Notes: generated from the sequence alone by a model not told the origin. Shown: positions 7,545 through 14,790, counted from the stretch's first letter. The stretch: DNA of 23,425 bases from CAZBSE01 sp964561115 (GCA_964561115.1 CAZLOE010000019.1:1-23425); one strand, 5' to 3'. Numbers and translations are program-made.

Positions 7545-8234
7545 GTGATAGGACAGATAAAAAAGCCTATTGAGGAAATTCTTGATTATCTTGACGGTAA
7601 AAAAAAGGTAGTGATTTATGGTTGCGGCGGTTGTGCAACTGTTTTTCATACCGGTGGTGAAGCTGAAGTCAATGAAATGAAAGATATCCTTATTAAAAAC
7701 GGAAAGGATGTGTTGGCTGCTATAGCGCCACCATTTGGAGAATTTACCTGCTATGCTCCCTGGAGTAAAAAACGTATGGAAGGTTATAAGAAGCAAATTA
7801 GTGATTGCGACGCTGTCCTAATGCTCAGTTGTGGAGATGGTTTACAGGTAGTACGGGAATATATATTAGAAAACGAGTTTGGTTTGACCAAGGCTATTTA
7901 TCCGGCAACTAATCCCATAGGACATATGGGTGGTGGACCCAGCTTGTTCAGGGAAAAATGTATTCAATGTGGAGAATGTGAACTGGGTAAGCTGGCCGGT
8001 ATATGCCCTATGACCCAGTGCGCAAAGGGTTTGCTTAACGGTCCATGCGGTGGAACAAGGAAAGATGGAAAATGCGAGGTAAATCCTGACAATGACTGTG
8101 CATGGGTTCTAATATATAAGAGGCTAAAGGAATTAGGAGAGCTGGATAAGATGCGGGAAATTTTACCAACAAAGGATTGGAGTAAGATGCAAAGACCCAG
8201 GGAACTGGAAGTGGAGCCTCTTTCTCTTGAGTAA
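7545..8234 (+). CDS. metV: MetV, methylenetetrahydrofolate reductase partner subunit
   Basis: A 229-residue MetV, the small Fe-S/zinc partner of MetF in acetogenic-type methylene-THF reductases. Such pairs pass electrons to reduce methylene-THF to methyl-THF in the methyl branch of the Wood-Ljungdahl pathway. Seen directly: YGCGGC (Cys27 and Cys30), then CIQCGEC, CPMTQC and GPCGG in the second half, the Cys clusters typical of this family. I chose GTG 7545, which has AAGGAGG five bases upstream, instead of the GTG at 7497, whose extra 16 residues are hydrophobic and have no ribosome site. MetF follows after 56 bases. No HdrA or RnfC2-like partner is present in the window, so the electron donor is unknown. 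Confidence 0.9.
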   Translation: MIGQIKKPIEEILDYLDGKKKVVIYGCGGCATVFHTGGEAEVNEMKDILIKNGKDVLAAIAPPFGEFTCYAPWSKKRMEGYKKQISDCDAVLMLSCGDGLQVVREYILENEFGLTKAIYPATNPIGHMGGGPSLFREKCIQCGECELGKLAGICPMTQCAKGLLNGPCGGTRKDGKCEVNPDNDCAWVLIYKRLKELGELDKMREILPTKDWSKMQRPRELEVEPLSLE

Positions 8235-8290
8235 TATATTTATCTTGGGAAAGTTTTGAAAAGTTTTTAATTAATAACGGGAGGAAGTAA

Positions 8291-9190
8291 ATGGTTGAGT
8301 CGTTTAAAAAAGTATTAAAAAAAGATAATTTTATAATAACAGCAGAAATTGGCCCGGTAAAGGGCACCAATACACAGGAAATGGTTAATAGTATAAATCT
8401 CCTTAAGGATAAGGTTGACGCATTAAATGTCACAGATAACCAGAGCGCTGTTATGAGGTATCCTTCTCTGGGAGGATGTCTTCTTATAAATGAGCGTGAA
8501 GGAGAGCCTATATTTCAGATAACCTGCCGTGATAGGAACAGATTATCAATTCAGGGCGACCTGCTTTTTGCATATTCCAGGGGTATAGAAAATGTCCTCT
8601 GCCTTACCGGAGATTCCCTTAAGATGGGGGATCACCCGGAAGCGAAGCCTGTTTATGATATTGATTCAGTTCAATTAATACAGCTTGTACGAAATCTAAA
8701 TTCAGGGAAAGATCACTCCGGCAACGACCTTGATGGAGGAGTTGATTTTTGCATAGGCGCGTCTGCCACCCCGTCTGCAGATCCGATTGAACCACAGCTT
8801 ATTAAATTTGAGAAAAAACTAAAAGCTGGAATTGATTTTGTTCAAACCCAGGCTGTTTATGATTTAGATGAGTTAAAGAGATTTGTAGATTACAGCCGAA
8901 GTATAAATAAGAGTGTGAAAATACTGGCAGGAATAGTCCTGTTGGTCAGCGCCGGGATGGCAAAATGGATGAATGATAATATTCCCGGTATTTTTGTTCC
9001 CCAAAATCTGATAGATGAACTGGCTAAAATGCCAAAAGGGGAAGGATTATCACAAGGAATAGAAATCGCCGGAAATCTAATAAAAAGAATAAAAGATGAA
9101 AAGATATGCGATGGCGTGCATATCATGGCTATCGGCAAGGAAGAAAAAGTCCCTGATATACTGAAAGCGGCAGGGATTTTAAAAGTCTAA
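8291..9190 (+). CDS. metF: Methylenetetrahydrofolate reductase
   Basis: A 299-residue MetF, the flavin TIM-barrel enzyme that reduces 5,10-methylene-THF to 5-methyl-THF. Recognisable stretches are TAEIGPVKG near the start, the ALNVTDNQ segment, CLTGDSLKMGDHP (flavin region), GASATPSADP, and FVQTQAVYDL near the barrel C-terminal side. Length is normal. CGGGAGGAAG precedes the ATG at a good distance. Direct pairing with MetV supports a Wood-Ljungdahl role over a purely methionine-biosynthetic one. Confidence 0.94.
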   Translation: MVESFKKVLKKDNFIITAEIGPVKGTNTQEMVNSINLLKDKVDALNVTDNQSAVMRYPSLGGCLLINEREGEPIFQITCRDRNRLSIQGDLLFAYSRGIENVLCLTGDSLKMGDHPEAKPVYDIDSVQLIQLVRNLNSGKDHSGNDLDGGVDFCIGASATPSADPIEPQLIKFEKKLKAGIDFVQTQAVYDLDELKRFVDYSRSINKSVKILAGIVLLVSAGMAKWMNDNIPGIFVPQNLIDELAKMPKGEGLSQGIEIAGNLIKRIKDEKICDGVHIMAIGKEEKVPDILKAAGILKV

Positions 9191-9214
9191 AGAGAGAAGT
9201 GTTAAATACTAATA

Positions 9215-9424
9215 ATGCCACGTAAGATAGCCATAGTTAATTATAATAAATGTGATCCTAAGGAATTTAAAGACGGTATATGTAGAGCGATAAGTGCCTG
9301 TCCTAAAAAGATCATCAAACAAGAAGAACCATATGAAGCACCTATAATTAATACAAGTCTTTGCTCGGGATGTTATAAATGTATTAAAGCCTGCCCTAGA
9401 AAAGCTATTGAAAAAGCTAGATAA
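9215..9424 (+). CDS. Small 2-cluster ferredoxin with an altered first motif
   Basis: A 69-residue ferredoxin. The second motif is complete (Cys50, 53, 56, 60). The first resembles the RLI/ABCE1-type motif CDPKxCxxGIC, but residue 18, where a cysteine is expected, is Phe, leaving Cys13, Cys23 and Cys29. One cluster may therefore be [3Fe-4S] or missing. It follows MetF by 24 bases and is likely cotranscribed, so it could feed electrons to MetVF. No strong ribosome site is visible. Confidence 0.83.
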   Translation: MPRKIAIVNYNKCDPKEFKDGICRAISACPKKIIKQEEPYEAPIINTSLCSGCYKCIKACPRKAIEKAR

Positions 9425-9460
9425 CTTATCAAATGAAGTGCTGTCCACACATTAATATAA

Positions 9461-10252
9461 TTAATGATTGTGAGGGATACCTTTTATATGTAAAAGGAGA
9501 TGTTTATAATCATTTATATCTGAGATCCATCCATAGTTGGAATCTGGCTTGGAATCGAGGTCCTTTACATATGGCTTTATATCAAGTAGCGGTGTTCCAT
9601 CAAATACATCCAGGCCAGATGTGAAAATCCTGCCATTTACAATATTCTTTATACGGACAACGCTAAGTCCGATGGAATTCGGGCGGACCGGTGACCTGCT
9701 TGCAAATACACCTACCCTTGTGCCGTCAGTCCACGGTGTGGATATAGTCATTGATAATTTCTTTTTTATCCGGTGTATATGATATATGACATAGATATAG
9801 TAAAATTTTGAAAGCTTATCAAGCCCGTCTACATATTGGGGATTGATTTCTATATAAAAGGTTCCTTCATCTGCATGCACAGGCTGGTAAGGCGCATTAT
9901 CTTTATACGGGGTTCTAATAATCCCGATCTGGTTAAAATTAATACTTTCTGATTTATATTCCACCTCGCCTCTTCCTGATTTTACCCGGGGTTTTTTTTC
10001 AGATGTTTCTTTTAGTTCTGAAAGGCGGTCTTGTCCTAATTTTTTATTTGCCATTTCTATATGCTTGTTTGCTTCTTTTGAAAGTTCAATAAATTTTTTA
10101 AGATCGGCTGCAACTTCTTTAAGTCCCATTTTTTCTATCTTATGGAGCCAGACCTGATTGTCCTGGATATGTTCTTTATTATGTTCAATCCAGTAAGACA
10201 TTAATAGTTTTAATTTATTGATATCAGATTTAGATGTTTTTTTATTTTTCAT
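9461..10252 (-). CDS. trmO: TrmO-like tRNA methyltransferase with added N-terminal His domain
   Basis: A 263-residue protein. Residues about 105-250 form the TsaA/TrmO fold, whose members N6-methylate t6A37 in tRNA(Thr) using SAM; IGIIRTPY and GVFASRSPVRPNSIGLSVV are the family signatures. The first roughly 75 residues are a helical domain not found in E. coli TrmO, with His24, His28, His37 and His64 (YWIEHNKEHI and KHIEMA). A charged linker joins the two. Its start overlaps the stop of the CooT-like gene (ATGA), suggesting coupling and a metal-related role for the added domain. It converges with the ferredoxin gene on the other strand, only 36 bases apart. Confidence 0.87.
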   Translation of the reverse strand: MKNKKTSKSDINKLKLLMSYWIEHNKEHIQDNQVWLHKIEKMGLKEVAADLKKFIELSKEANKHIEMANKKLGQDRLSELKETSEKKPRVKSGRGEVEYKSESINFNQIGIIRTPYKDNAPYQPVHADEGTFYIEINPQYVDGLDKLSKFYYIYVIYHIHRIKKKLSMTISTPWTDGTRVGVFASRSPVRPNSIGLSVVRIKNIVNGRIFTSGLDVFDGTPLLDIKPYVKDLDSKPDSNYGWISDINDYKHLLLHIKGIPHNH

Positions 10253-10452
10253 TCTTTATCACTTTTTTTGGCTAAAATTGTGGTGCTCTTGAGAAAGTCG
10301 ACCTTTTTTATGTAGTAGCCTTTTATTTTCTTATTTTCACCTAAAATTGAATAAACTTCAATGGTACCCTGGTCATTTACTATACCGGAAGCTTCTTCTA
10401 TAAGTATTTTATCTTTTTCTTCCTTATCTAAATATACTTTAGAAAGACACAT
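10249..10452 (-). CDS. CooT family nickel-binding protein
   Basis: A 67-residue CooT-like protein. It begins MCLSKVYL, with Cys2 as in CooT, where that cysteine binds Ni(II) at the dimer interface. Later GYYIKKVDFLKSTTILA matches the family's C-terminal beta strands. CooT proteins take part in nickel delivery to CO dehydrogenase. AGGAGG lies five bases before the start. No CODH gene is in the window, but MetVF nearby makes a CODH/ACS elsewhere in the genome likely. Confidence 0.87.
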   Translation of the reverse strand: MCLSKVYLDKEEKDKILIEEASGIVNDQGTIEVYSILGENKKIKGYYIKKVDFLKSTTILAKKSDKE

Positions 10453-10521
10453 TCTAACCTCCTATTGATATTTTGTATCTTATTTTAAAAAATAGCTTAT
10501 TTAATATGCTTATTAATAATA

Positions 10522-11175
10522 TTATGGCATTTTCCTTGCTTTTAACAATCTTATATATTTCTTAAAGTAGAGATGTTCTGAAAAGTTGCCAAATCCCTGT
10601 CCTTCTAAAAGTTTTTTCCAATCTCTTTCAATGAAATCAAGAGCATAAGGGCATTCAAAACGTTTAAAAAGAAACCTGGAATAAAAAGGCATTTTTTTAA
10701 AAGAAAGTTCATTATAATCCAATATAAAGAATTCACCATTCTTTTTTAACGCCTTGAAGGCATTCCTGATAATCTTCTTCCTTGCCTCCTGGGGAAATCC
10801 ATGTAAAACAAAAGAGATAAAAGCTTTATCAAAATACATTTCATAGTCTAAGTCTTGGTCAATCCTTTTATAGATAACTTTAGCATTGGGAAACTCGGCA
10901 CACTTTTTTTTAAATTGGGTAATCATCTCTTTAGAAGTGTCAAGACCTAAAAGCTCCCCTTCTAGAGAGAGTTGATTCATCATCAAACAGGCATTTCTTC
11001 CTGTTCCAGTTCCAAAATCTATTATTCTGTGTCCTGGTTTGATTTTCATTAATAAAACTATTTTTTTAATCAATGAAGAGTACCTGCCCAGTGTTACAAT
11101 ATTTAATAAATAGTCATAGTATTTTGCAAAAAATCCGCTGATTTCAACTTTTGATTCTGGATAAAATTTGCTCAT
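10522..11175 (-). CDS. Class I SAM-dependent methyltransferase (UbiE-like)
   Basis: A 217-residue methyltransferase with motif I IIDFGTGTGRNA at about residues 52-63, GLDTSKEM as motif II, and LKKNGEFFILDYNE as a late motif. The N-terminal segment (AKYYDYLLNIVTLGRY) is of the UbiE type. It lies 84 bases downstream of OsmC on the same strand; a TTGACT box overlapping the OsmC stop could give it a promoter of its own, but the -10 is weak. The substrate is unknown. Confidence 0.83.
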   Translation of the reverse strand: MSKFYPESKVEISGFFAKYYDYLLNIVTLGRYSSLIKKIVLLMKIKPGHRIIDFGTGTGRNACLMMNQLSLEGELLGLDTSKEMITQFKKKCAEFPNAKVIYKRIDQDLDYEMYFDKAFISFVLHGFPQEARKKIIRNAFKALKKNGEFFILDYNELSFKKMPFYSRFLFKRFECPYALDFIERDWKKLLEGQGFGNFSEHLYFKKYIRLLKARKMP

Positions 11176-11259
11176 TATCAGATTCCCATAGTAGATTTTA
11201 ATTTACTATTTTTATTACCTTTATATTTTTTATTAAATAATAATTAATTTTTATACTAG

Positions 11260-11718
11260 TCAAGAGGCCAATTTTATTTCTGGTTCCAGGATTATTTCAG
11301 CCTTTAAAGAATTTGAAATAAAACAGCTATCTTTAGAAATTTTTAACAGATTTTTCGCTGTCTCTATATCACCTTTGGAGCTGACTGTTATTTTCGGTCT
11401 GATTGTCATTTTGGAAAAGGAATATTTCATTTCAAACAGTTCAATAATACCTTCAGCTGAACTTTCATAACTTATGAATTTAAAATCCTTTTCCGCAGCA
11501 TAATAGGAGAATGTTGTCATGAGGCAGGAATTGACTGATGCCACTAGCAGTTCTTCTGGTGTCCATATTCCAGCTTTGCCGCCAAATTCAACCGGAGTTG
11601 ATAATTTAATAGAAGGCTTGTCTATTGATTCTATTGTGCCTTCTCCTTTTCCTGTCAACTTTATACCAGTACTGTACGTAAATCTTTTACCTCTGACCTT
11701 ACCTTTGTAATCATTCAT
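11260..11718 (-). CDS. OsmC/Ohr family protein
   Basis: A 152-residue OsmC-family protein. The catalytic pair is visible: the Cys in SVNSCLMTTF (after PEELLVA) and the Cys in SKDSCFISNSL. Family members are thiol peroxidases acting on organic hydroperoxides; some anaerobe versions have unknown substrates. CAGGAG precedes the ATG. The 142 bases upstream to the next gene are AT-rich and may hold a promoter, but I see no convincing -35/-10 pair. Confidence 0.9.
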   Translation of the reverse strand: MNDYKGKVRGKRFTYSTGIKLTGKGEGTIESIDKPSIKLSTPVEFGGKAGIWTPEELLVASVNSCLMTTFSYYAAEKDFKFISYESSAEGIIELFEMKYSFSKMTIRPKITVSSKGDIETAKNLLKISKDSCFISNSLKAEIILEPEIKLAS

Positions 11719-11860
11719 TTTTAAACTCCTGAAAATATTTAATGTTTTAAATTTATTTTTTCATACTACAGTCTGTATATATAACATAAGATATTTTAAA
11801 TAAGAAAGAAATAAAAATCTTATCAGGTATGATTATGTTTTATAATTTAAAGTCATATGA

Positions 11861-12052
11861 TCAGGTTAATTGAGATTTTAGTTGGTTAAGTTTTTTCTTT
11901 TTACTTCTTAGTTCTTCTTCCAGTTCTTCTAATTCCAACATCATTTCAGGTTTGACAGAATGAGCAGGAAGACTTGATTCTTTTTCTTTTATTTTATTCT
12001 TTATTTCTGTTATTTCCTGTTCTAATTTTTTAATTTTTTTAGAAGAATCCAT
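11861..12052 (-). CDS. Small coiled-coil hypothetical protein
   Basis: A 63-residue highly charged protein made of two heptad-like helices (about residues 5-26 and 36-62) joined by SLPAHSVKPEMM. The PAHSVKP linker looks like a conserved motif. There is no Cys and no signal peptide. AGG lies about eight bases before the ATG. It sits between OsmC and a ferredoxin on the same strand. The function is not known. Confidence 0.65.
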   Translation of the reverse strand: MDSSKKIKKLEQEITEIKNKIKEKESSLPAHSVKPEMMLELEELEEELRSKKKKLNQLKSQLT

Positions 12053-12132
12053 TATATTACCTGATCCTAATGTAATAATGATTTTTTATTATAAATACCT
12101 TATGATACAAGGCTAAAGGGCAGTTTATTAAA

Positions 12133-12486
12133 TCAGTCAATTGATTCAAGTTCTTCCAATGTTTTTTCAGCGATTACTTTTTCATTATTAAAGTGTTTTT
12201 TCATCCTGGTAAGACATTTCCCCCTTTCGTCTTTGTTGCCAAGATATTTTTCACAGTCATCCATAAATTTTTTTGTTTGTTCTATATTTGCTTTTATCCG
12301 GTCGGGTGTTTTCTCACTATCATGCCTTACTGCGTCTTCAGAGCAAACGTCATGGCACTTTCCACAATGAATGCAGCCGGTCATGTCTATTACAGCAATA
12401 TCATCTTCTAGAAATATGATATCTACGGGACACTCATCTACACAGATTCCACAACCTATACATCTATCCTTATCTACCCAGGGCAT
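12133..12486 (-). CDS. 2[4Fe-4S] ferredoxin with C-terminal helical extension
   Basis: A 117-residue protein. Two complete ferredoxin motifs occupy residues 9-48: Cys9, 12, 15, 19 and Cys38, 41, 44, 48. Residues 55-117 form a charged, probably helical tail with two further cysteines (KFMDDCEKYL and GKCLTRM). A clear AAAGGAG precedes the ATG. It lies 58 bases after the Fe-S/DUF5320 fusion gene, which it may serve as electron partner. Confidence 0.9.
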   Translation of the reverse strand: MPWVDKDRCIGCGICVDECPVDIIFLEDDIAVIDMTGCIHCGKCHDVCSEDAVRHDSEKTPDRIKANIEQTKKFMDDCEKYLGNKDERGKCLTRMKKHFNNEKVIAEKTLEELESID

Positions 12487-12544
12487 TTTTTCTCCTTTCT
12501 TTTAAAGTATACTGCAACCGGTTTTTAAGTTAACCTACTATAAT

Positions 12545-13090
12545 CTACAAATCATTACTTTTTATTTTTTCAAGCTTATTTATCCTTTCTTTTATATAAT
12601 CAAGTTGCCTTTTGATTGATTCAGATTTTTTTATTAGCATGTTTTTTTCCTGTTCGGGGTCCATATTATTCCTGGTCTGACTATTGCGGTAATAATTTTC
12701 ATCAGCCCATTTCCACGGACCTTTGGGATCTGTTTTCTGATATCTAAATCCTTCAGGGGAGGCTGGATTAGTGTGATAGCGACTTCTGTATCCCATACTT
12801 CTTCCACCTCTACCCATACCTCTACCATATCCAATACCGTAAGTCATTGAATTATTATTTCTATATCCTGATGCAACTCTTTGTTTATCGGGAACTTTTT
12901 CTCCCATTATATTGCATACTTTTTCGGCGACTTCTTGACCGCCGGTAACGCAGCCGTAACAGGGTGCTTCTCCTTTTGCTACTGCTAACGCGAATGCTCC
13001 GCATGTCCTGTAACCACAACGCTTGTCATCTAATTTAGGTAAAACTTCATATATTTTTTTGACTTTGTTCTTTATGTCTTTGTTAACCAT
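12545..13090 (-). CDS. Fe-S domain fused to a DUF5320-type tail
   Basis: A 181-residue fusion. Residues about 15-55 resemble the four-Cys Fe-S domain of RnfB and the corrinoid Fe-S protein large subunit: CGYRTCGAFALAVAKGEAP with Cys25, 30, 44 and 47, then GGQEVAE. Residues about 75-135 are Gly/Tyr/Arg rich like DUF5320. The last 45 residues form a coiled coil beginning DPEQEKNML, matching the end of the protein at 196 (PEQE, ML, SE.IK.QL). So it joins a likely [4Fe-4S] domain to the architecture of the first gene. The cluster is inferred from the cysteines. It sits between DUF1638 and ferredoxin genes. Confidence 0.82.
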   Translation of the reverse strand: MVNKDIKNKVKKIYEVLPKLDDKRCGYRTCGAFALAVAKGEAPCYGCVTGGQEVAEKVCNIMGEKVPDKQRVASGYRNNNSMTYGIGYGRGMGRGGRSMGYRSRYHTNPASPEGFRYQKTDPKGPWKWADENYYRNSQTRNNMDPEQEKNMLIKKSESIKRQLDYIKERINKLEKIKSNDL

Positions 13091-13147
13091 TGGTAATTAC
13101 CTTGTTCTTCCTAGTTTTTATAGTTTTTAACCGGTAAGGTATTGTAT

Positions 13148-13789
13148 TTATTTGACCTTTTCCAGTAAAAGGTTTTTAAATCTGTCAAGGGAAACATTGT
13201 AGGGCTGTATCTCAATTCCCATCCAGTCTGAAAATTCCAGAATTTTTTCAGGATGTTTTTCGATATACTCATCCCAGAAACCGATACCGTCCAGCAAAAT
13301 AGCTCCTCCGGTATGCTTTGGGAAATTTTCATTGGCCATTGCTTTATCCCAATCCTGAAAGACATCATGTCTGTATATTATCCATCCCGGTGTAAGCCAC
13401 CATATTTTTTCACCTTTTGCCACAGTATTTGCTATTTCGTCCCTTTCCTTTTCACCGGCCAGCATATCTATACAGTGGCTGGAATTTATTCTGCTGATAT
13501 TTCCACCCTGCTGTTTTATTATATCATCTATGGATTTATTTGGTTCTTTAATATTGATATAGCAGTATTTACCGCCATAAACTACTATGATATTTTCGGA
13601 ATATTTTTTAGCAATATTTATCTTATCTATTAACTGGCTTTCAAGTTCCGTTGGAACTTCGTGCCTGCCTGGTTTTGTGTATAAAATTTTTACAGCATCC
13701 AGGAAGTTGTTTTTTTTCAGGTAATTAAGTTCGGGGGACAATGTCCCACAAGACACAATAATATAATTTTTAAAAGACTGATTTTTCAT
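13148..13789 (-). CDS. DUF1638 family protein
   Basis: A 213-residue protein matching DUF1638: an opening IIVSCGTLSPEL, IIVVYGGKYCYINI in the first half, then RINSSHCIDMLAGEKE and WLTPGWI. The conserved Cys and His residues could bind metal. DUF1638 genes often lie near corrinoid methyltransferases in methanogens and acetogens, but no such gene is in the window. It overlaps the upstream methyltransferase by four bases. The function is unknown. Confidence 0.82.
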   Translation of the reverse strand: MKNQSFKNYIIVSCGTLSPELNYLKKNNFLDAVKILYTKPGRHEVPTELESQLIDKINIAKKYSENIIVVYGGKYCYINIKEPNKSIDDIIKQQGGNISRINSSHCIDMLAGEKERDEIANTVAKGEKIWWLTPGWIIYRHDVFQDWDKAMANENFPKHTGGAILLDGIGFWDEYIEKHPEKILEFSDWMGIEIQPYNVSLDRFKNLLLEKVK

Positions 13790-14328
13790 TTTAATACTTT
13801 CTTAAAATTCCAGATATATCCTTTTTGAAGGTTATTATCATGAAGTATAGTATTAAAAAGTTCCTTTTCTAATTTAAAATTAGTATTTATTATTATTTTT
13901 TTAAGCTTATCCCTATCAATATGTTCCGGGTAAACTGAAATTAAACCGTTGTCTTTTAAAATCCTATAAACTTCATCTAACAGTACTGATAATTTTATAT
14001 TCTCAACAGAAAAATACCAGAATATATCATAAAGAAGTGCAATATCTATTGATTTATCTGCTAGCGGTATAACTTTTTTAAATTCTTCTTCTATTATCCT
14101 GATATTGCTGAGATTCTCTGAGTTAGATTTCTCCTTTAATGTGTTGATTTTGTCTTTATTCATATCCATAGCGTATACAAGACCATTTTGATCAGCTATC
14201 CTGGCAGCTGGTAAAGTATAGTTCCCTTCTCCACAACAGCAATCAAAAATTATATTTCCTTTTTTAATTCCTACTTCTTTTAGAAATTTTACGCCATATT
14301 CTTTTGTCCATTTATCTACTTTAATCAT
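13786..14328 (-). CDS. Class I methyltransferase beside DUF1638
   Basis: A 180-residue methyltransferase. Motif I reads FDCCCGEGNYTLPAA (about residues 28-42), with three consecutive Cys (30-32) where most relatives have one; motif II is AMDMNKDK, and DIALLYDIFWYF follows. No ribosome site is visible before the ATG, so the message may be leaderless or weakly translated. It is the first gene of the minus-strand run and couples to DUF1638 by overlap. The substrate is not known. Confidence 0.82.
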   Translation of the reverse strand: MIKVDKWTKEYGVKFLKEVGIKKGNIIFDCCCGEGNYTLPAARIADQNGLVYAMDMNKDKINTLKEKSNSENLSNIRIIEEEFKKVIPLADKSIDIALLYDIFWYFSVENIKLSVLLDEVYRILKDNGLISVYPEHIDRDKLKKIIINTNFKLEKELFNTILHDNNLQKGYIWNFKKVLK

Positions 14329-14510
14329 TTTTTATGTAGTATTATTTTATTAATTTTATAGCATGTTAATTCTTAAGGTATCCGGTAATCATCTAAGTGA
14401 TCTTCAATTATTTTTATTAATAAAATTTTAATTTTAAGATAAGTGTTGATATTTTAGGTTTATCTAAATATTTTAAATATACCTAATTTTAATTATTTAT
14501 ATTTTTATAG
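14329..14510. other. AT-rich divergent intergenic segment
   Basis: This stretch between the minus-strand methyltransferase and the palindrome at 14511 contains no gene I can support. It must hold the promoter for the minus-strand run, but I see no convincing -35/-10 pair. The features after it (14511-14969) are listed separately. Confidence 0.5.
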
Positions 14511-14540
14511 TCAAGTTTTGGGTTTATACCCAAAATTTGA
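14511..14540. repeat. 30-base near-perfect palindrome
   Basis: TCAAGTTTTGGGT (14511-14523) and ACCCAAAATTTGA (14528-14540) are reverse complements at 12 of 13 positions, separated by TTAT. The right arm overlaps a possible -35 (TTGAAT, 14537-14542), so it looks like an operator. No T-run follows, which argues against a terminator. Confidence 0.55.
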
Positions 14541-14567
14541 ATTTACATTTTAAGGTCACTTTATTAT
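14537..14567 (+). promoter_or_regulatory. Possible promoter for the structured leader
   Basis: TTGAAT (14537-14542) and TATTAT (14562-14567) are spaced 19 bases apart, slightly long. Transcription would start near 14574 and run into the structured element ending at 14772. Confidence 0.35.
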
Positions 14568-14611
14568 GGCTTCACGAAATTAAAAATTCGGAAAGGAAAC
14601 TTTTAACAAAC

Positions 14612-14772
14612 AGATTAGGTTCTTTGGCAAACGAGGGGAAATAGGCAACAGCTGAGACTGTAATATGAGAGATAGTGCAAAGATTTGCTGCAGCGGCAAG
14701 ACCTATAACAGAGGGCCTTTGCATAAGGATTGAAAGCAGTTGGGAAAGTACATACTTACTGCTGCTTTTTTT
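14612..14772 (+). ncRNA. Riboswitch-like structured leader ending in a terminator
   Basis: A non-coding stretch with several complementary blocks. TAGGT (14616-14620) and CTT (14622-14624) pair with AAG and ACCTA (14698-14705), closing a domain. ACAG (14648-14651) and CTGT (14658-14661) form an inner hairpin. TGCAAAG (14676-14682) inside the domain matches CTTTGCA (14717-14723) outside it, a pseudoknot. An intrinsic terminator follows. The order AGGGGAA, ACTGTAA, AAGACCT loosely recalls the cobalamin riboswitch core, but the conserved GGUG...CC hairpin is missing, so I do not assign a class. It could also be a free-standing small RNA. Confidence 0.45.
14733..14772 (+). terminator. Intrinsic terminator of the leader
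   Basis: AGCAGT (14735-14740) pairs with ACTGCT (14758-14763), and AAGT (14746-14749) with ACTT (14754-14757). AAAGCAG (14733-14739) can alternatively pair with CTGCTTT (14762-14768). Seven T's follow at 14766-14772. Confidence 0.75.
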
Positions 14773-14790
14773 GTTAAAGTCCCCATTAAC

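Noticed and set aside
9450..9466. CATTAATATAATTAATG palindrome between the convergent ferredoxin and trmO genes
   Set aside because: It is all A/T except for the ends and has no T-run on either side, so it would be a poor terminator. It also overlaps the trmO stop codon.
9433..9782. Plus-strand open frames of 63 and 81 codons opposite trmO
   Set aside because: They lie antisense to a gene with clear family motifs, have no ribosome site, and encode no recognisable protein.
13111..13368. 85-codon minus-strand frame overlapping the DUF1638 gene
   Set aside because: It is a shifted frame of DUF1638, whose own frame carries the family motifs. There is no domain and no ribosome site.
14626..14720. 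Possible cyclic-di-GMP or TPP riboswitch, from GGCAAAC, GCAAAG and GCTGAGA words
   Set aside because: These words occur but their required partners do not: no GNRA-capped P2 helix between GGCAAAC and GCAAAG, and no ACCTGATC...GGGTAA block for TPP.
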